Origin: Cyanobacteria bacterium UBA3301
Lineage (GTDB): Bacteria > Cyanobacteriota > Vampirovibrionia > Gastranaerophilales > Gastranaerophilaceae
Reading direction: 5' to 3'
DNA: 57,796 nt
Assembly (NCBI GenBank): GCA_002361485.1
Contig: DESZ01000019.1
Span: 1-57,796 of the forward strand
Shown here piece after piece: positions 52,299 to 57,796 of the stretch (the first letter of the stretch is position 1; each line of letters begins with the position of its first letter). A program made the translations under genes and the position numbers. Under the pieces are notes generated by a model, which had not been told where the DNA came from, did no database searches, and saw only the letters and a program-made list of their open reading frames with translations.

Positions 52299-52646
52299 AT
52301 GGGTATGAACTTGGCAAATATAATGAAACAGGTTAGCAACATTCAAAAAAAAGCAGGTGCAGCACAACAAGAACTTGCTAATATGGAATTGGTCGGTGAA
52401 AGTGCCGGCGGAGCAGTCAGCGTAACCTGTGACGGTCAAGGCAGATTTAAAAGTATTAAAATTGCACCAGAAGCAATTAATCCTGATAATCCGTCATCAG
52501 TTGATACAGAAATGCTCGAAATGCTTGAAGATTTAATATCAGGAGCTATGAAAGAGGCCGCAGATAAAGCTTCTGCCGAAATGGAACAAAGAATGAAACA
52601 GGTAACAGGCGGAATAAATATTCCGGGGTTGAATTTCGGTAAATAA
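52299..52646 (+). CDS. ybaB: YbaB/EbfC family nucleoid-associated protein
   Basis: YbaB proteins are small dimeric DNA-binding proteins commonly encoded just before recR, as here. The 115-residue product has the helical start (MNLANIMKQVSNIQKKA), the central strands ESAGGAVSVTCDGQG, and a helical end with a Gly-rich tail. AAGGAGAG precedes the ATG at 52299; the frame further upstream is untranslated. It overlaps recR by one base (TAATG). Confidence 0.93.
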   Translation: MGMNLANIMKQVSNIQKKAGAAQQELANMELVGESAGGAVSVTCDGQGRFKSIKIAPEAINPDNPSSVDTEMLEMLEDLISGAMKEAADKASAEMEQRMKQVTGGINIPGLNFGK

Positions 52647-53242
52647 TGATATATCCAAAATCAATAGCTGCTTTAATTGAGCAATTTCAGAAATTCCCGT
52701 CGGTAGGTCCAAAATCCGCACAACGCATGGCATTTCATTTGTTAAGAATGTCAAAAGCTGATGTGGAAAAATTTGCTACAACAATTCTGGAAGCAAAAGA
52801 GACCACTAAAACTTGTGAAATATGCTTTAACATATCATCAAACAGTCCTTGCGAAATATGTTCTTCCTCCCAAAGGGACAGAACAACTATTTGTGTTGTG
52901 TCAGAATCTAAAGACCTTATTGCAATAGAAAAAACTAACGAATACAAAGGACTGTATCATGTTTTGCAAGGACTCATTTCCCCGATGGACGGAATCGGTG
53001 CTGATGATATCAGGATAAAAGAGCTTTTAACGAGATTGACTGATAACGAGGTAAAAGAAGTTATATTAGCACTGAGTCCTTCTGTTGAAGGGGAAGCAAC
53101 AAGTTTATATTTAACTAAATTGATAAAACCTTTTGGTATTACTGTTTCAAGAATTGCTTTTGGGTTACCTGTCGGTGCGGATTTGGAATACGCGGATGAA
53201 ATTACAATTGCAAAGGCAATAGAAGGTCGTAGAGAAATATAA
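52646..53242 (+). CDS. recR: Recombination protein RecR
   Basis: RecR loads RecA at gaps with RecO or RecF. The 198-residue protein has an N-terminal helix-hairpin-helix (FPSVGPKSAQRMAFHLL), four zinc Cys (CEICFNISSNSPCEIC), a Toprim domain (ICVVSESKDLIAIE) and a typical C-terminal GVTVSRIAFGLPVG-like segment. The start overlaps the ybaB stop, a classic pair. Confidence 0.97.
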   Translation: MIYPKSIAALIEQFQKFPSVGPKSAQRMAFHLLRMSKADVEKFATTILEAKETTKTCEICFNISSNSPCEICSSSQRDRTTICVVSESKDLIAIEKTNEYKGLYHVLQGLISPMDGIGADDIRIKELLTRLTDNEVKEVILALSPSVEGEATSLYLTKLIKPFGITVSRIAFGLPVGADLEYADEITIAKAIEGRREI

Positions 53243-53284
53243 AAAATACACTTTTTGTATAATGGAATAATTCATAATATACGC

Positions 53285-53296
53285 TAAAATTGTTTT
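53285..53296 (+). promoter_or_regulatory. -10 element of the OppF-type gene, leaderless type
   Basis: TAAAAT at 53285-53290 ends 6 nt before the ATG at 53297. A TATAAT further left (53258-53263) is a possible second start. Confidence 0.45.
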
Positions 53297-54265
53297 ATGA
53301 ATTTATTGGAAATAAGTGATTTACATGTAGAATATACGAGCCATAAAGGGGTTTCGGGAGCAGAGCAAAAAATCCACGCACTTAACGGGGTTTCTTTTGA
53401 TATACAAAAAGGAGAAATTCTTTCGATTGCAGGGGAGTCCGGATGCGGAAAATCTACACTTGCTAAAGCCGTAATGAAGCTTATTGAATCAAGCGACGGC
53501 GAAATCGATTTTGAAGGGAAAAATATAGCGCAGATTAAAAAACTTGAAGATATACAAAAATTTTATCAAAAAGTTCAAATAATTTTTCAAAACCCATATT
53601 CAAGTCTAAATCCCAAAATGAAAATCGGACAAATTTTGCGTGAACCTTTAGAAATAAACACAAAACTAAAACGCGCAGAAATAAATCAAATTGTTGCAGA
53701 AAAACTTTCGCAAGTAGGATTGGATACTTCTGTTTTAGATTTATATCCTCACGAATTTTCCGGAGGACAAAGGCAGAGAATTGCAATAGCAAGAGCGCTT
53801 GTTATGAATCCTGAACTTATCATCGCAGATGAACCTGTCAGCGCATTGGATGTAAGTATTCAAGCTCAAATTATTAATCTTTTAAAAACCTTGAAAGACA
53901 ATTACAATTTAACATTTTTATTCATATCACATGATTTGAGCGTAATTAAATATATATCAGACAGAATTGCCATTATGTATCTTGGCGAAATAGTCGAAAT
54001 AGGCAGAACAAACGAAATATTTACCGCCGCAAAACATCCGTATACCAAAGCTCTTTTGAGTGCCGTTCCTCAATTTACACAAAAAGAAGATAATGAAACA
54101 ATTACACTATCAGGAGAATTACCTTCCCCTGACAAATTGCCTAAAGGATGTAAATTCCATACCAGATGCCCTTATGCAATGGATAAATGCAAAGAATCAG
54201 AACCATATTACAGTGAATTTTCCCCGACACACAATTGCAGATGCTTTCTCTATGAAGAAAAATAG
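53297..54265 (+). CDS. Peptide ABC transporter ATPase, OppF/DppF type
   Basis: The 322-residue ATPase has Walker A GESGCGKST near residue 47, signature FSGGQRQRIAIARAL and Walker B LIIADEPVSALD. The OppF-type C-terminal Cys-rich end is CKFHTRCPYAMDKC, in which DppD/F proteins can bind a 4Fe-4S cluster. It is probably the motor for the permeases at 32055-34093, which have no ATPase next to them. An OppD partner is not seen in this window. There is no ribosome site; the ATG sits 6 nt after a TAAAAT. Confidence 0.93.
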   Translation: MNLLEISDLHVEYTSHKGVSGAEQKIHALNGVSFDIQKGEILSIAGESGCGKSTLAKAVMKLIESSDGEIDFEGKNIAQIKKLEDIQKFYQKVQIIFQNPYSSLNPKMKIGQILREPLEINTKLKRAEINQIVAEKLSQVGLDTSVLDLYPHEFSGGQRQRIAIARALVMNPELIIADEPVSALDVSIQAQIINLLKTLKDNYNLTFLFISHDLSVIKYISDRIAIMYLGEIVEIGRTNEIFTAAKHPYTKALLSAVPQFTQKEDNETITLSGELPSPDKLPKGCKFHTRCPYAMDKCKESEPYYSEFSPTHNCRCFLYEEK

Positions 54266-54269
54266 CTTG

Positions 54270-54284
54270 TGATATAATGAGTTT
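54270..54284 (+). promoter_or_regulatory. smpB promoter, leaderless type
   Basis: TGa-TATAAT (hexamer 54273-54278) is a perfect extended -10 overlapping the region just after the OppF stop. It ends 6 nt before the ATG at 54285. Confidence 0.65.
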
Positions 54285-54737
54285 ATGGATAAAAAAATTA
54301 TAACAACTAACAGAAAAGCATTTCACGACTACAATATTTTTGAAAAGTTTGTAGCCGGAATTGTACTGACCGGAACTGAAATTAAATCCATTCGTAACAA
54401 CGCAATCAATTTAAAAGACAGTTTTTGCAAAATTGATGATAATGAAATATTTTTATACAACTGCCACATCTCGCCTTATGACAAAGGCAACAGATACAAC
54501 CACGAAGAAAAACGAACTCGCAAACTTTTGCTAACAAAAAAAGAAATCCTGAAAATCAGTCAGAAGATAAAAAAAGACGGCTACGCCCTGATACCGTTAG
54601 AAGCATTTTTTGTTAAAGGACTTGTCAAAATAGAAATAGGACTTGCAAAAGGTAAAAAGCTTTACGATAAGCGCGAAGATATGGTAAAAAAAGACCAAAA
54701 ACGAGAAATGGACAGAGCATCCAAAAACAAATACTAA
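54285..54737 (+). CDS. smpB: SsrA-binding protein
   Basis: SmpB carries tmRNA to stalled ribosomes. The 150-residue length is normal. It has NRKAFHDYNI, AGIVLTGTEIKSIR, the NCHISPYDKGNRYNHEE segment and the basic C-terminal tail (KKLYDKREDMVKKDQKRE) that reads the empty mRNA channel. There is no Shine-Dalgarno: a perfect extended -10 predicts transcription starting on the ATG. Rescue by trans-translation thus depends on a leaderless message. The tmRNA gene is not in this window. Confidence 0.97.
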   Translation: MDKKIITTNRKAFHDYNIFEKFVAGIVLTGTEIKSIRNNAINLKDSFCKIDDNEIFLYNCHISPYDKGNRYNHEEKRTRKLLLTKKEILKISQKIKKDGYALIPLEAFFVKGLVKIEIGLAKGKKLYDKREDMVKKDQKREMDRASKNKY

Positions 54738-54769
54738 AAAACCACCTTTTGTATAAGGTGGTTTTTTAT
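54737..54769 (+). terminator. smpB terminator
   Basis: AAAACCACCTT / AAGGTGGTTTT around TTGTAT starts on the stop codon and ends in T. Confidence 0.88.
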
Positions 54770-54773
54770 AAAA

Positions 54774-54911
54774 CTATTGTTTTTCAAATTGGTCTTTGCC
54801 GACTCCGCACAGAGGGCATACCCAATCTGCAGGTAAGTCTTCAAACGCGACTCCGCCGTTTTCTGCCGGATCATAAACATATCCGCATACACTACAAACC
54901 CATTTTTCCAT
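54774..54911 (-). CDS. Rubredoxin
   Basis: This 45-residue iron protein is an electron carrier of anaerobes. The four iron-binding Cys lie in CSVCG (C6, C9) and CPLCG (C32, C35), with the aromatic core WVC, YVYDP and DWVCP typical of rubredoxins. AAGGGA lies 8 nt before the ATG. The gene is too short for usual open-frame cut-offs. It sits 23 nt after the XRE regulator gene in the same direction, so the two may share a transcript. Confidence 0.96.
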   Translation of the reverse strand: MEKWVCSVCGYVYDPAENGGVAFEDLPADWVCPLCGVGKDQFEKQ

Positions 54912-54934
54912 AATAAGTTTCCCTTTCTTTGTTT

Positions 54935-55171
54935 TTATATCTCAACTTTTGACACATCTGTCAAATCATTCAACGGAAAGCCGAAAGCATCCGCGATTTT
55001 TGCTAAAGTTTCAACAGTCGGAGAAGATGTCCCGCGCTCTATTGCACCCACATGATTTTTGCTCAAATCAGCTTTTTCCGCAAGCTCCTCCTGTGACCAA
55101 TTTCTTTTAACTCTTTCGAGTTTTATTTTCGTTCCTATTTTTTTACTTATATCGGCATGTTTATTTGTCAT
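54935..55171 (-). CDS. XRE-family transcriptional regulator
   Basis: The 78-residue protein is a lone helix-turn-helix of the Cro/CI type: GTKIKLERVKRNWSQEELAEKADLS, then the recognition helix KNHVGAIERGTSSP, then TVETLAKIADAFG. It should bind DNA as a dimer. There is no ribosome site; TATAAT ends 7 nt before the ATG. The divergent gene at 55280 has a 16-bp perfect palindrome in its promoter region, the likely target. The rubredoxin gene follows. Confidence 0.9.
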   Translation of the reverse strand: MTNKHADISKKIGTKIKLERVKRNWSQEELAEKADLSKNHVGAIERGTSSPTVETLAKIADAFGFPLNDLTDVSKVEI

Positions 55172-55184
55172 ATTAACTATTATA
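55172..55184 (-). promoter_or_regulatory. XRE gene -10 element, leaderless type
   Basis: On the minus strand TATAAT (55184-55179) ends 7 nt before the ATG at 55171. Confidence 0.5.
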
Positions 55185-55220
55185 GTAGTCTATTGACAAA
55201 CTATTTTCAACATGACATAA

Positions 55221-55250
55221 TTGGACTATGGACATATATATATGTCTAAT
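55221..55250 (+). promoter_or_regulatory. Divergent promoter with 16-bp palindromic operator
   Basis: GACATATATATATGTC (55231-55246) is a perfect palindrome lying between a possible -35 TTGGAC (55221-55226) and -10 TCTAAT (55245-55250) for the gene at 55280. Its position suits repression by the adjacent XRE protein. Confidence 0.5.
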
Positions 55251-55279
55251 ACAACGATATATGATTTAGAAAGGAAAAC

Positions 55280-55516
55280 ATGACAACAGATTACACAGAA
55301 CTATCAAAAAATATTGAAGAACTCGAAATTGTTGCAGAAAAAATAAATCTTATGAGTAAAGTTATTTACAATGCAATAGACCACGAAATACAAGAAAATT
55401 TAACTGACATCGTGTATCTTACATATCCGTACGAAATAATGCTGAATGATATAAAAGATTTATTGGATAAAATTGATTGTATTGGGGTGAATGCGGTTAA
55501 CAATGGCTGCGCATAA
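55280..55516 (+). CDS. Unrecognised small protein divergent from the XRE regulator
   Basis: The family is unknown. The 78-residue acidic helical protein has an N-terminal helix (about 5-40) and a second helical stretch (45-65). The last nine residues (VNAVNNGCA) and the stop are encoded by a sequence repeated four more times just downstream, so the original C-terminus was probably replaced. AAAGGA precedes the ATG. Small helical partners of XRE proteins may be antitoxin-like, but nothing here proves a toxin system. Confidence 0.55.
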   Translation: MTTDYTELSKNIEELEIVAEKINLMSKVIYNAIDHEIQENLTDIVYLTYPYEIMLNDIKDLLDKIDCIGVNAVNNGCA

Positions 55517-55621
55517 CACCGCATATGAGGGGGTAAATACAGTTAACGACGGTTGCGCACAAGGCCACTTGTCATTATGAGGGGGTAAATACAGTTAACG
55601 ACGGTTGCGCACAAGACCACT
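55487..55621. repeat. Short tandem repeat derived from a gene tail
   Basis: Three units of about 45-52 bp each contain GTTAACGACGGTTGCGCA or close variants, starting inside the 55280 gene. Two further units lie at 55769-55853. Confidence 0.8.
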
Positions 55622-55738
55622 TGTCATTATGAGGAGCGAAGCGACGTAATAATCTCATTAATACAATTGGACAACACAATATTTGCCATATTATTTTAAT
55701 AAGATTGCCACGCTCACTTACGTTCACTCGCAATGACA
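55622..55738. mobile_element. MITE-like element, copy A
   Basis: The 117-bp unit begins TGTCATTATGAG and ends CTCGCAATGACA. The two ends are imperfect inverted repeats of about 40 bp (TGTCATT..GAG on each strand). It has no reading frame. It is nearly identical to copy B. Confidence 0.7.
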
Positions 55739-55768
55739 AGAATTCCTATATTGGATATATTTGGGTGA

Positions 55769-55853
55769 ATGCGGTTAACGACGGTTGCACACAACGCCAC
55801 CTGTCATTATGAGGGAGTAAATACAGTTAACGACGGTTGCACACAACGCCACT
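55769..55853. repeat. Second block of gene-tail repeats
   Basis: Two more GTTAACGACGGTTGCACA units, the first again preceded by TTGGGTGAATGCG as in the 55280 gene end. This indicates that the whole block (repeat plus MITE-like unit) was duplicated at a period of about 232 bp. Confidence 0.75.
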
Positions 55854-55970
55854 TGTCATTATGAGGAGCGAAGCGACGTAATAATCCCATTAATACAATT
55901 GGACAACACAATATATGCCATATTATTTTAATGAGATTGCCACGCTCACTTACGTTCACTCGCAATGACA
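55854..55970. mobile_element. MITE-like element, copy B
   Basis: The 117-bp second copy has the same TGTCATT / AATGACA ends and only a handful of differences from copy A. It ends 8 bases before the stop codon of the leftward gene at 55978. Confidence 0.7.
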
Positions 55971-55977
55971 TGAAATA

Positions 55978-57306
55978 CTAGACACTTTGTTCCAGTTTTG
56001 CTTCAACATCTTTTTTAACCTGATAATCGGAATTGTTCCCAAATTTTCTGACAGCAAGCATAATCGCAGGAGCTAAAACTCCTAACGCGCCGATACAAGC
56101 TCCGATATTTTTCAAAACAGAGCCTCTTTTTAATTTTCTAACTTGTTTTAAGAATGTTTCAGTATCTTGATTAGAGGTTTCATATTGATTTAATAATTTT
56201 TCCAATTTCTTTGCAATTCCTCTCAATCCGCTGAAATCATCTGATTTATCGTTACCGAGCGCAATATATCTTCTTGTATCAACCTTGTCAGAATCTTTTA
56301 ACAACTCAATAATATCCGATTTCTTTGCCATATCAACAACAAAGTTTTTATTTTCCGAATTTACCGCAAATTTATAAATATCAACATCTGATTTATCAGC
56401 AAGTTTGAATGCTTCTAGGTGCTCTTTTATTTTTCCGGTTTTAAACATTTCTTTTAATTCTTCGGATTCAATTACTCTTGCATCTAAATCGATTGATTTG
56501 TTATATTTTTTCTCAACATGTTTTTCCAAAGCATTTGATATCATTTGACCTGCGCCATACATAAACAACCAGAAACTGCCTTCTTTTATTACATATCCGG
56601 TGAAATCCTGCGGATTTCTTGCATGGGTAAGTCTTTCACCTGTTATTACACCATCTACAATCATAAGGTTTTTTACAGGGTCAAACATAAAGTTTTGTAA
56701 TCCGCCGGTAAAACTCGGAGTTTTTGCCGGAACTTGCTTATGTACAGCAGAAAAAGCTGAAGAAAAAGGAACATGATTACCCGTAAATTGGGCATTCTTT
56801 TTCTGCTCGTTTTTCTTTGCCATATAATCTTTTGTTATTTGCTTTTCAGTATATTTATGTCTGAATTTCGTCAGTCCAAAATATGTTAAAGCAGTCAATG
56901 CAGTTGATACAACGAATTTTGCTAATGTTAAACCCTTAATTTTTGATTGGTTTAACGCCGCATGTTCTATGCTTAATTTTATCTCTTTTGTAGGCGCAAA
57001 CTCTTTTGCCGCCTTTAATATATTTTTATCTTTTAAAATTCTTACATCAACTTTCGGATCAAATTTCATCGGTTTAAACATAAATTTATCCAACAAGTAT
57101 TTGTAAGTCGGAATTCCGCCAAGCCAAATTGCTTGTGTTCCGAATTCGTCTATAAATCTGTCTTTACCCTCTACCTTGTCGCCTGCAATGTATGAAGCCG
57201 CTGTCAATCCGCAGCTGTTTGCGACATCTTTTATACCTAACGGGATAAGTGAACTGTTATTACCTAATACTGAATATATTGCGCCTGCACTAATTTTTGA
57301 TATCAT
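55978..57306 (-). CDS. Unrecognised membrane protein with FTG motifs
   Basis: The family is unknown. The 442-residue product (from the ATG at 57306; a TTG at 57339 is an alternative without ribosome site) has hydrophobic segments near 130-150, 240-262 and 400-420. FTG occurs three times: AQFTGNH, PSFTGGL and DFTGY. Much of the rest is Lys/Glu-rich helix. The first 25 residues may form a weak membrane or amphipathic region. Layout is similar to the 38187 gene. The 3' end touches a MITE-like repeat. Confidence 0.6.
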   Translation of the reverse strand: MISKISAGAIYSVLGNNSSLIPLGIKDVANSCGLTAASYIAGDKVEGKDRFIDEFGTQAIWLGGIPTYKYLLDKFMFKPMKFDPKVDVRILKDKNILKAAKEFAPTKEIKLSIEHAALNQSKIKGLTLAKFVVSTALTALTYFGLTKFRHKYTEKQITKDYMAKKNEQKKNAQFTGNHVPFSSAFSAVHKQVPAKTPSFTGGLQNFMFDPVKNLMIVDGVITGERLTHARNPQDFTGYVIKEGSFWLFMYGAGQMISNALEKHVEKKYNKSIDLDARVIESEELKEMFKTGKIKEHLEAFKLADKSDVDIYKFAVNSENKNFVVDMAKKSDIIELLKDSDKVDTRRYIALGNDKSDDFSGLRGIAKKLEKLLNQYETSNQDTETFLKQVRKLKRGSVLKNIGACIGALGVLAPAIMLAVRKFGNNSDYQVKKDVEAKLEQSV

Positions 57307-57368
57307 TTTCCTTTTCCATTTCTTGCGCAACTCGGTCAAAAACTCGATTTACGCACTCAACATGTGTA

Positions 57369-57452
57369 TTACAAGCCCCATACCAAATTCATTAAGCGTA
57401 CTATTGGGGCATTCGCTTTTATTGTTGAGTTTCGTCGGTTTTTATTTACCAT
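57369..57452 (-). CDS. Possible 27-residue small protein or leader peptide
   Basis: An ATG at 57452 follows AAGG by 8 nt and opens a 27-codon frame ending TAA. The product starts MVNKNRRN and ends in a hydrophobic APIVRLMNLVWGL. It lies 62 nt upstream of the ATG of the large membrane gene on the same strand. An inverted repeat (ACTCAAC at 57355-57361, GTTGAGT at 57424-57430) spans it. It may be a leader peptide or chance. Confidence 0.35.
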   Translation of the reverse strand: MVNKNRRNSTIKANAPIVRLMNLVWGL

Positions 57453-57534
57453 AATACTTACCTTCACTTTCTTTATAAGTCTTTTTATAATTATTAATTG
57501 CTATTTTTACACTTAAACTTTTACGTTTTGTTAC

Positions 57535-57574
57535 ATAAAAAACAGAGTCTTGAAATGTTCCAAGGCTCTGTTTT
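57535..57574 (-). terminator. Leftward terminator of a short transcript
   Basis: On the minus strand AACAGAG-CTTG pairs with CAAG-CTCTGTT (one mismatch) and is followed by six T. It lies 35 bases after the 19-residue ORF. Confidence 0.75.
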
Positions 57575-57608
57575 AAACTTTATTTCAACACGACATAAAA
57601 TGTTTGTT

Positions 57609-57668
57609 TTATCTTAAAACAAGCCTCCAAGGGGTAATCCATCTGTTACGTCGTAATTGTTTAGTCAT
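57609..57668 (-). CDS. Possible 19-residue basic peptide
   Basis: An ATG at 57668 with GAGG 5 nt upstream opens a 19-codon frame, MTKQLRRNRWITPWRLVLR, then TAA. A TTGACT with a TATTTA 17 bp on lies upstream on the same strand, and a terminator follows. Promoter, ribosome site, frame and terminator thus form a compact unit. I do not recognise the peptide. Confidence 0.4.
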   Translation of the reverse strand: MTKQLRRNRWITPWRLVLR

Positions 57669-57734
57669 TTTTTCCTCAACTATATTATAAATAACATATA
57701 AACAAACTAAAGTCAATTATATATTACATACCCC

Positions 57735-57760
57735 TAAAAAAAAGACCTCCGTCGAGGTCT
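57735..57760 (-). terminator. Terminator of a gene beyond the right edge
   Basis: On the minus strand AGACCTC / GAGGTCT with a GACG loop is followed by seven or more T. Confidence 0.85.
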
Positions 57761-57796
57761 AGGTTGGTTATTTTTTGGTTATGTTATAGTATTATG

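Noticed and set aside
53297..54265. Annotation of the OppF-type ATPase as part of a local importer operon
   Set aside because: No permease or binding protein flanks it; recR and smpB are the neighbours.
55280..55516. Toxin-antitoxin system with the XRE gene
   Set aside because: The genes are divergent, the small protein has no toxin motif, and the XRE gene is paired with rubredoxin.

Overview
The window is AT-rich bacterial chromosome with a Gram-negative (diderm) envelope signature: a Kdo transferase (waaA), a UDP-GlcNAc 2-epimerase, an AsmA-like giant envelope protein, lipoproteins and exported enzymes. Ribosomal, isoprenoid/lipid and amino-acid genes sit beside several unrecognised proteins carrying a short aromatic-x-Gly motif (FKG, FGG, FTG). 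Together with an adenosylcobalamin-type ribonucleotide reductase, rubredoxin and a hybrid-cluster-like protein, this suggests an anaerobic, probably gut-dwelling member of the non-photosynthetic cyanobacterial sister group (Vampirovibrionia/Melainabacteria, Gastranaerophilales type). That placement is inference from protein flavour, not a phylogeny.

Layout. 0.3-4.2 kb: paired half-size chromate-type transporters and an AsmA-like protein. 4.2-7.4 kb: small unknown proteins, a 215-bp tandem repeat and aroQ. 7.5-11.2 kb: a degenerate histidine kinase overlapping a MalK/MsmX-type ATPase, then a lytic transglycosylase. 11.4-15.3 kb: fba (its tail embedded in a repeat), ilvC-yhaM and a winged-helix protein. 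15.3-17.9 kb: rplJ-rplL with a tandem repeat between them, followed by two membrane-anchored proteins carrying L7/L12 C-terminal domains. 18.2-20.8 kb: phosphoesterase, rqcP, rplU-rpmA. 20.8-26.4 kb: wecB, glutaredoxin plus a hybrid-cluster-protein homologue that has lost its cluster ligands, waaA-leuC. 27.7-31.2 kb: pyrH-frr-cdsA-rnc-rpe, with TAATG stop/start overlaps. 31.3-36 kb: peptide ABC transporter plus MgtC. 36.1-47.3 kb: nrdJ, an unknown membrane protein, rlmD, a lipoprotein, tRNA-Val with decayed 3' copies, a sigma factor, SEC-C/recN and leuD. 47.4-54.8 kb: phosphatase, fusA, matrixin-like protease, ybaB-recR, an OppF-type ATPase and smpB. 54.8-57.8 kb: rubredoxin, an XRE repressor with a divergent target, MITE-like repeats, an unknown membrane protein and two possible tiny ORFs.

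The most striking genome-scale signal is translational. At least eleven genes (a transporter, asmA-like, aroQ, a small membrane protein, rqcP, oppA, rlmD, matrixin, oppF, smpB, XRE) have no Shine-Dalgarno but carry a -10 hexamer, usually with an extended TGn, ending exactly 6-7 nt before the ATG. This predicts leaderless mRNAs. Most other genes have clear AGGAGG-type sites, so the two initiation modes are mixed gene by gene. The other candidates for new biology are the membrane-tethered L12 domains beside rplL, the ligand-less hybrid-cluster protein translationally coupled to a glutaredoxin, and repeats that abut or swallow the 3' ends of genes.
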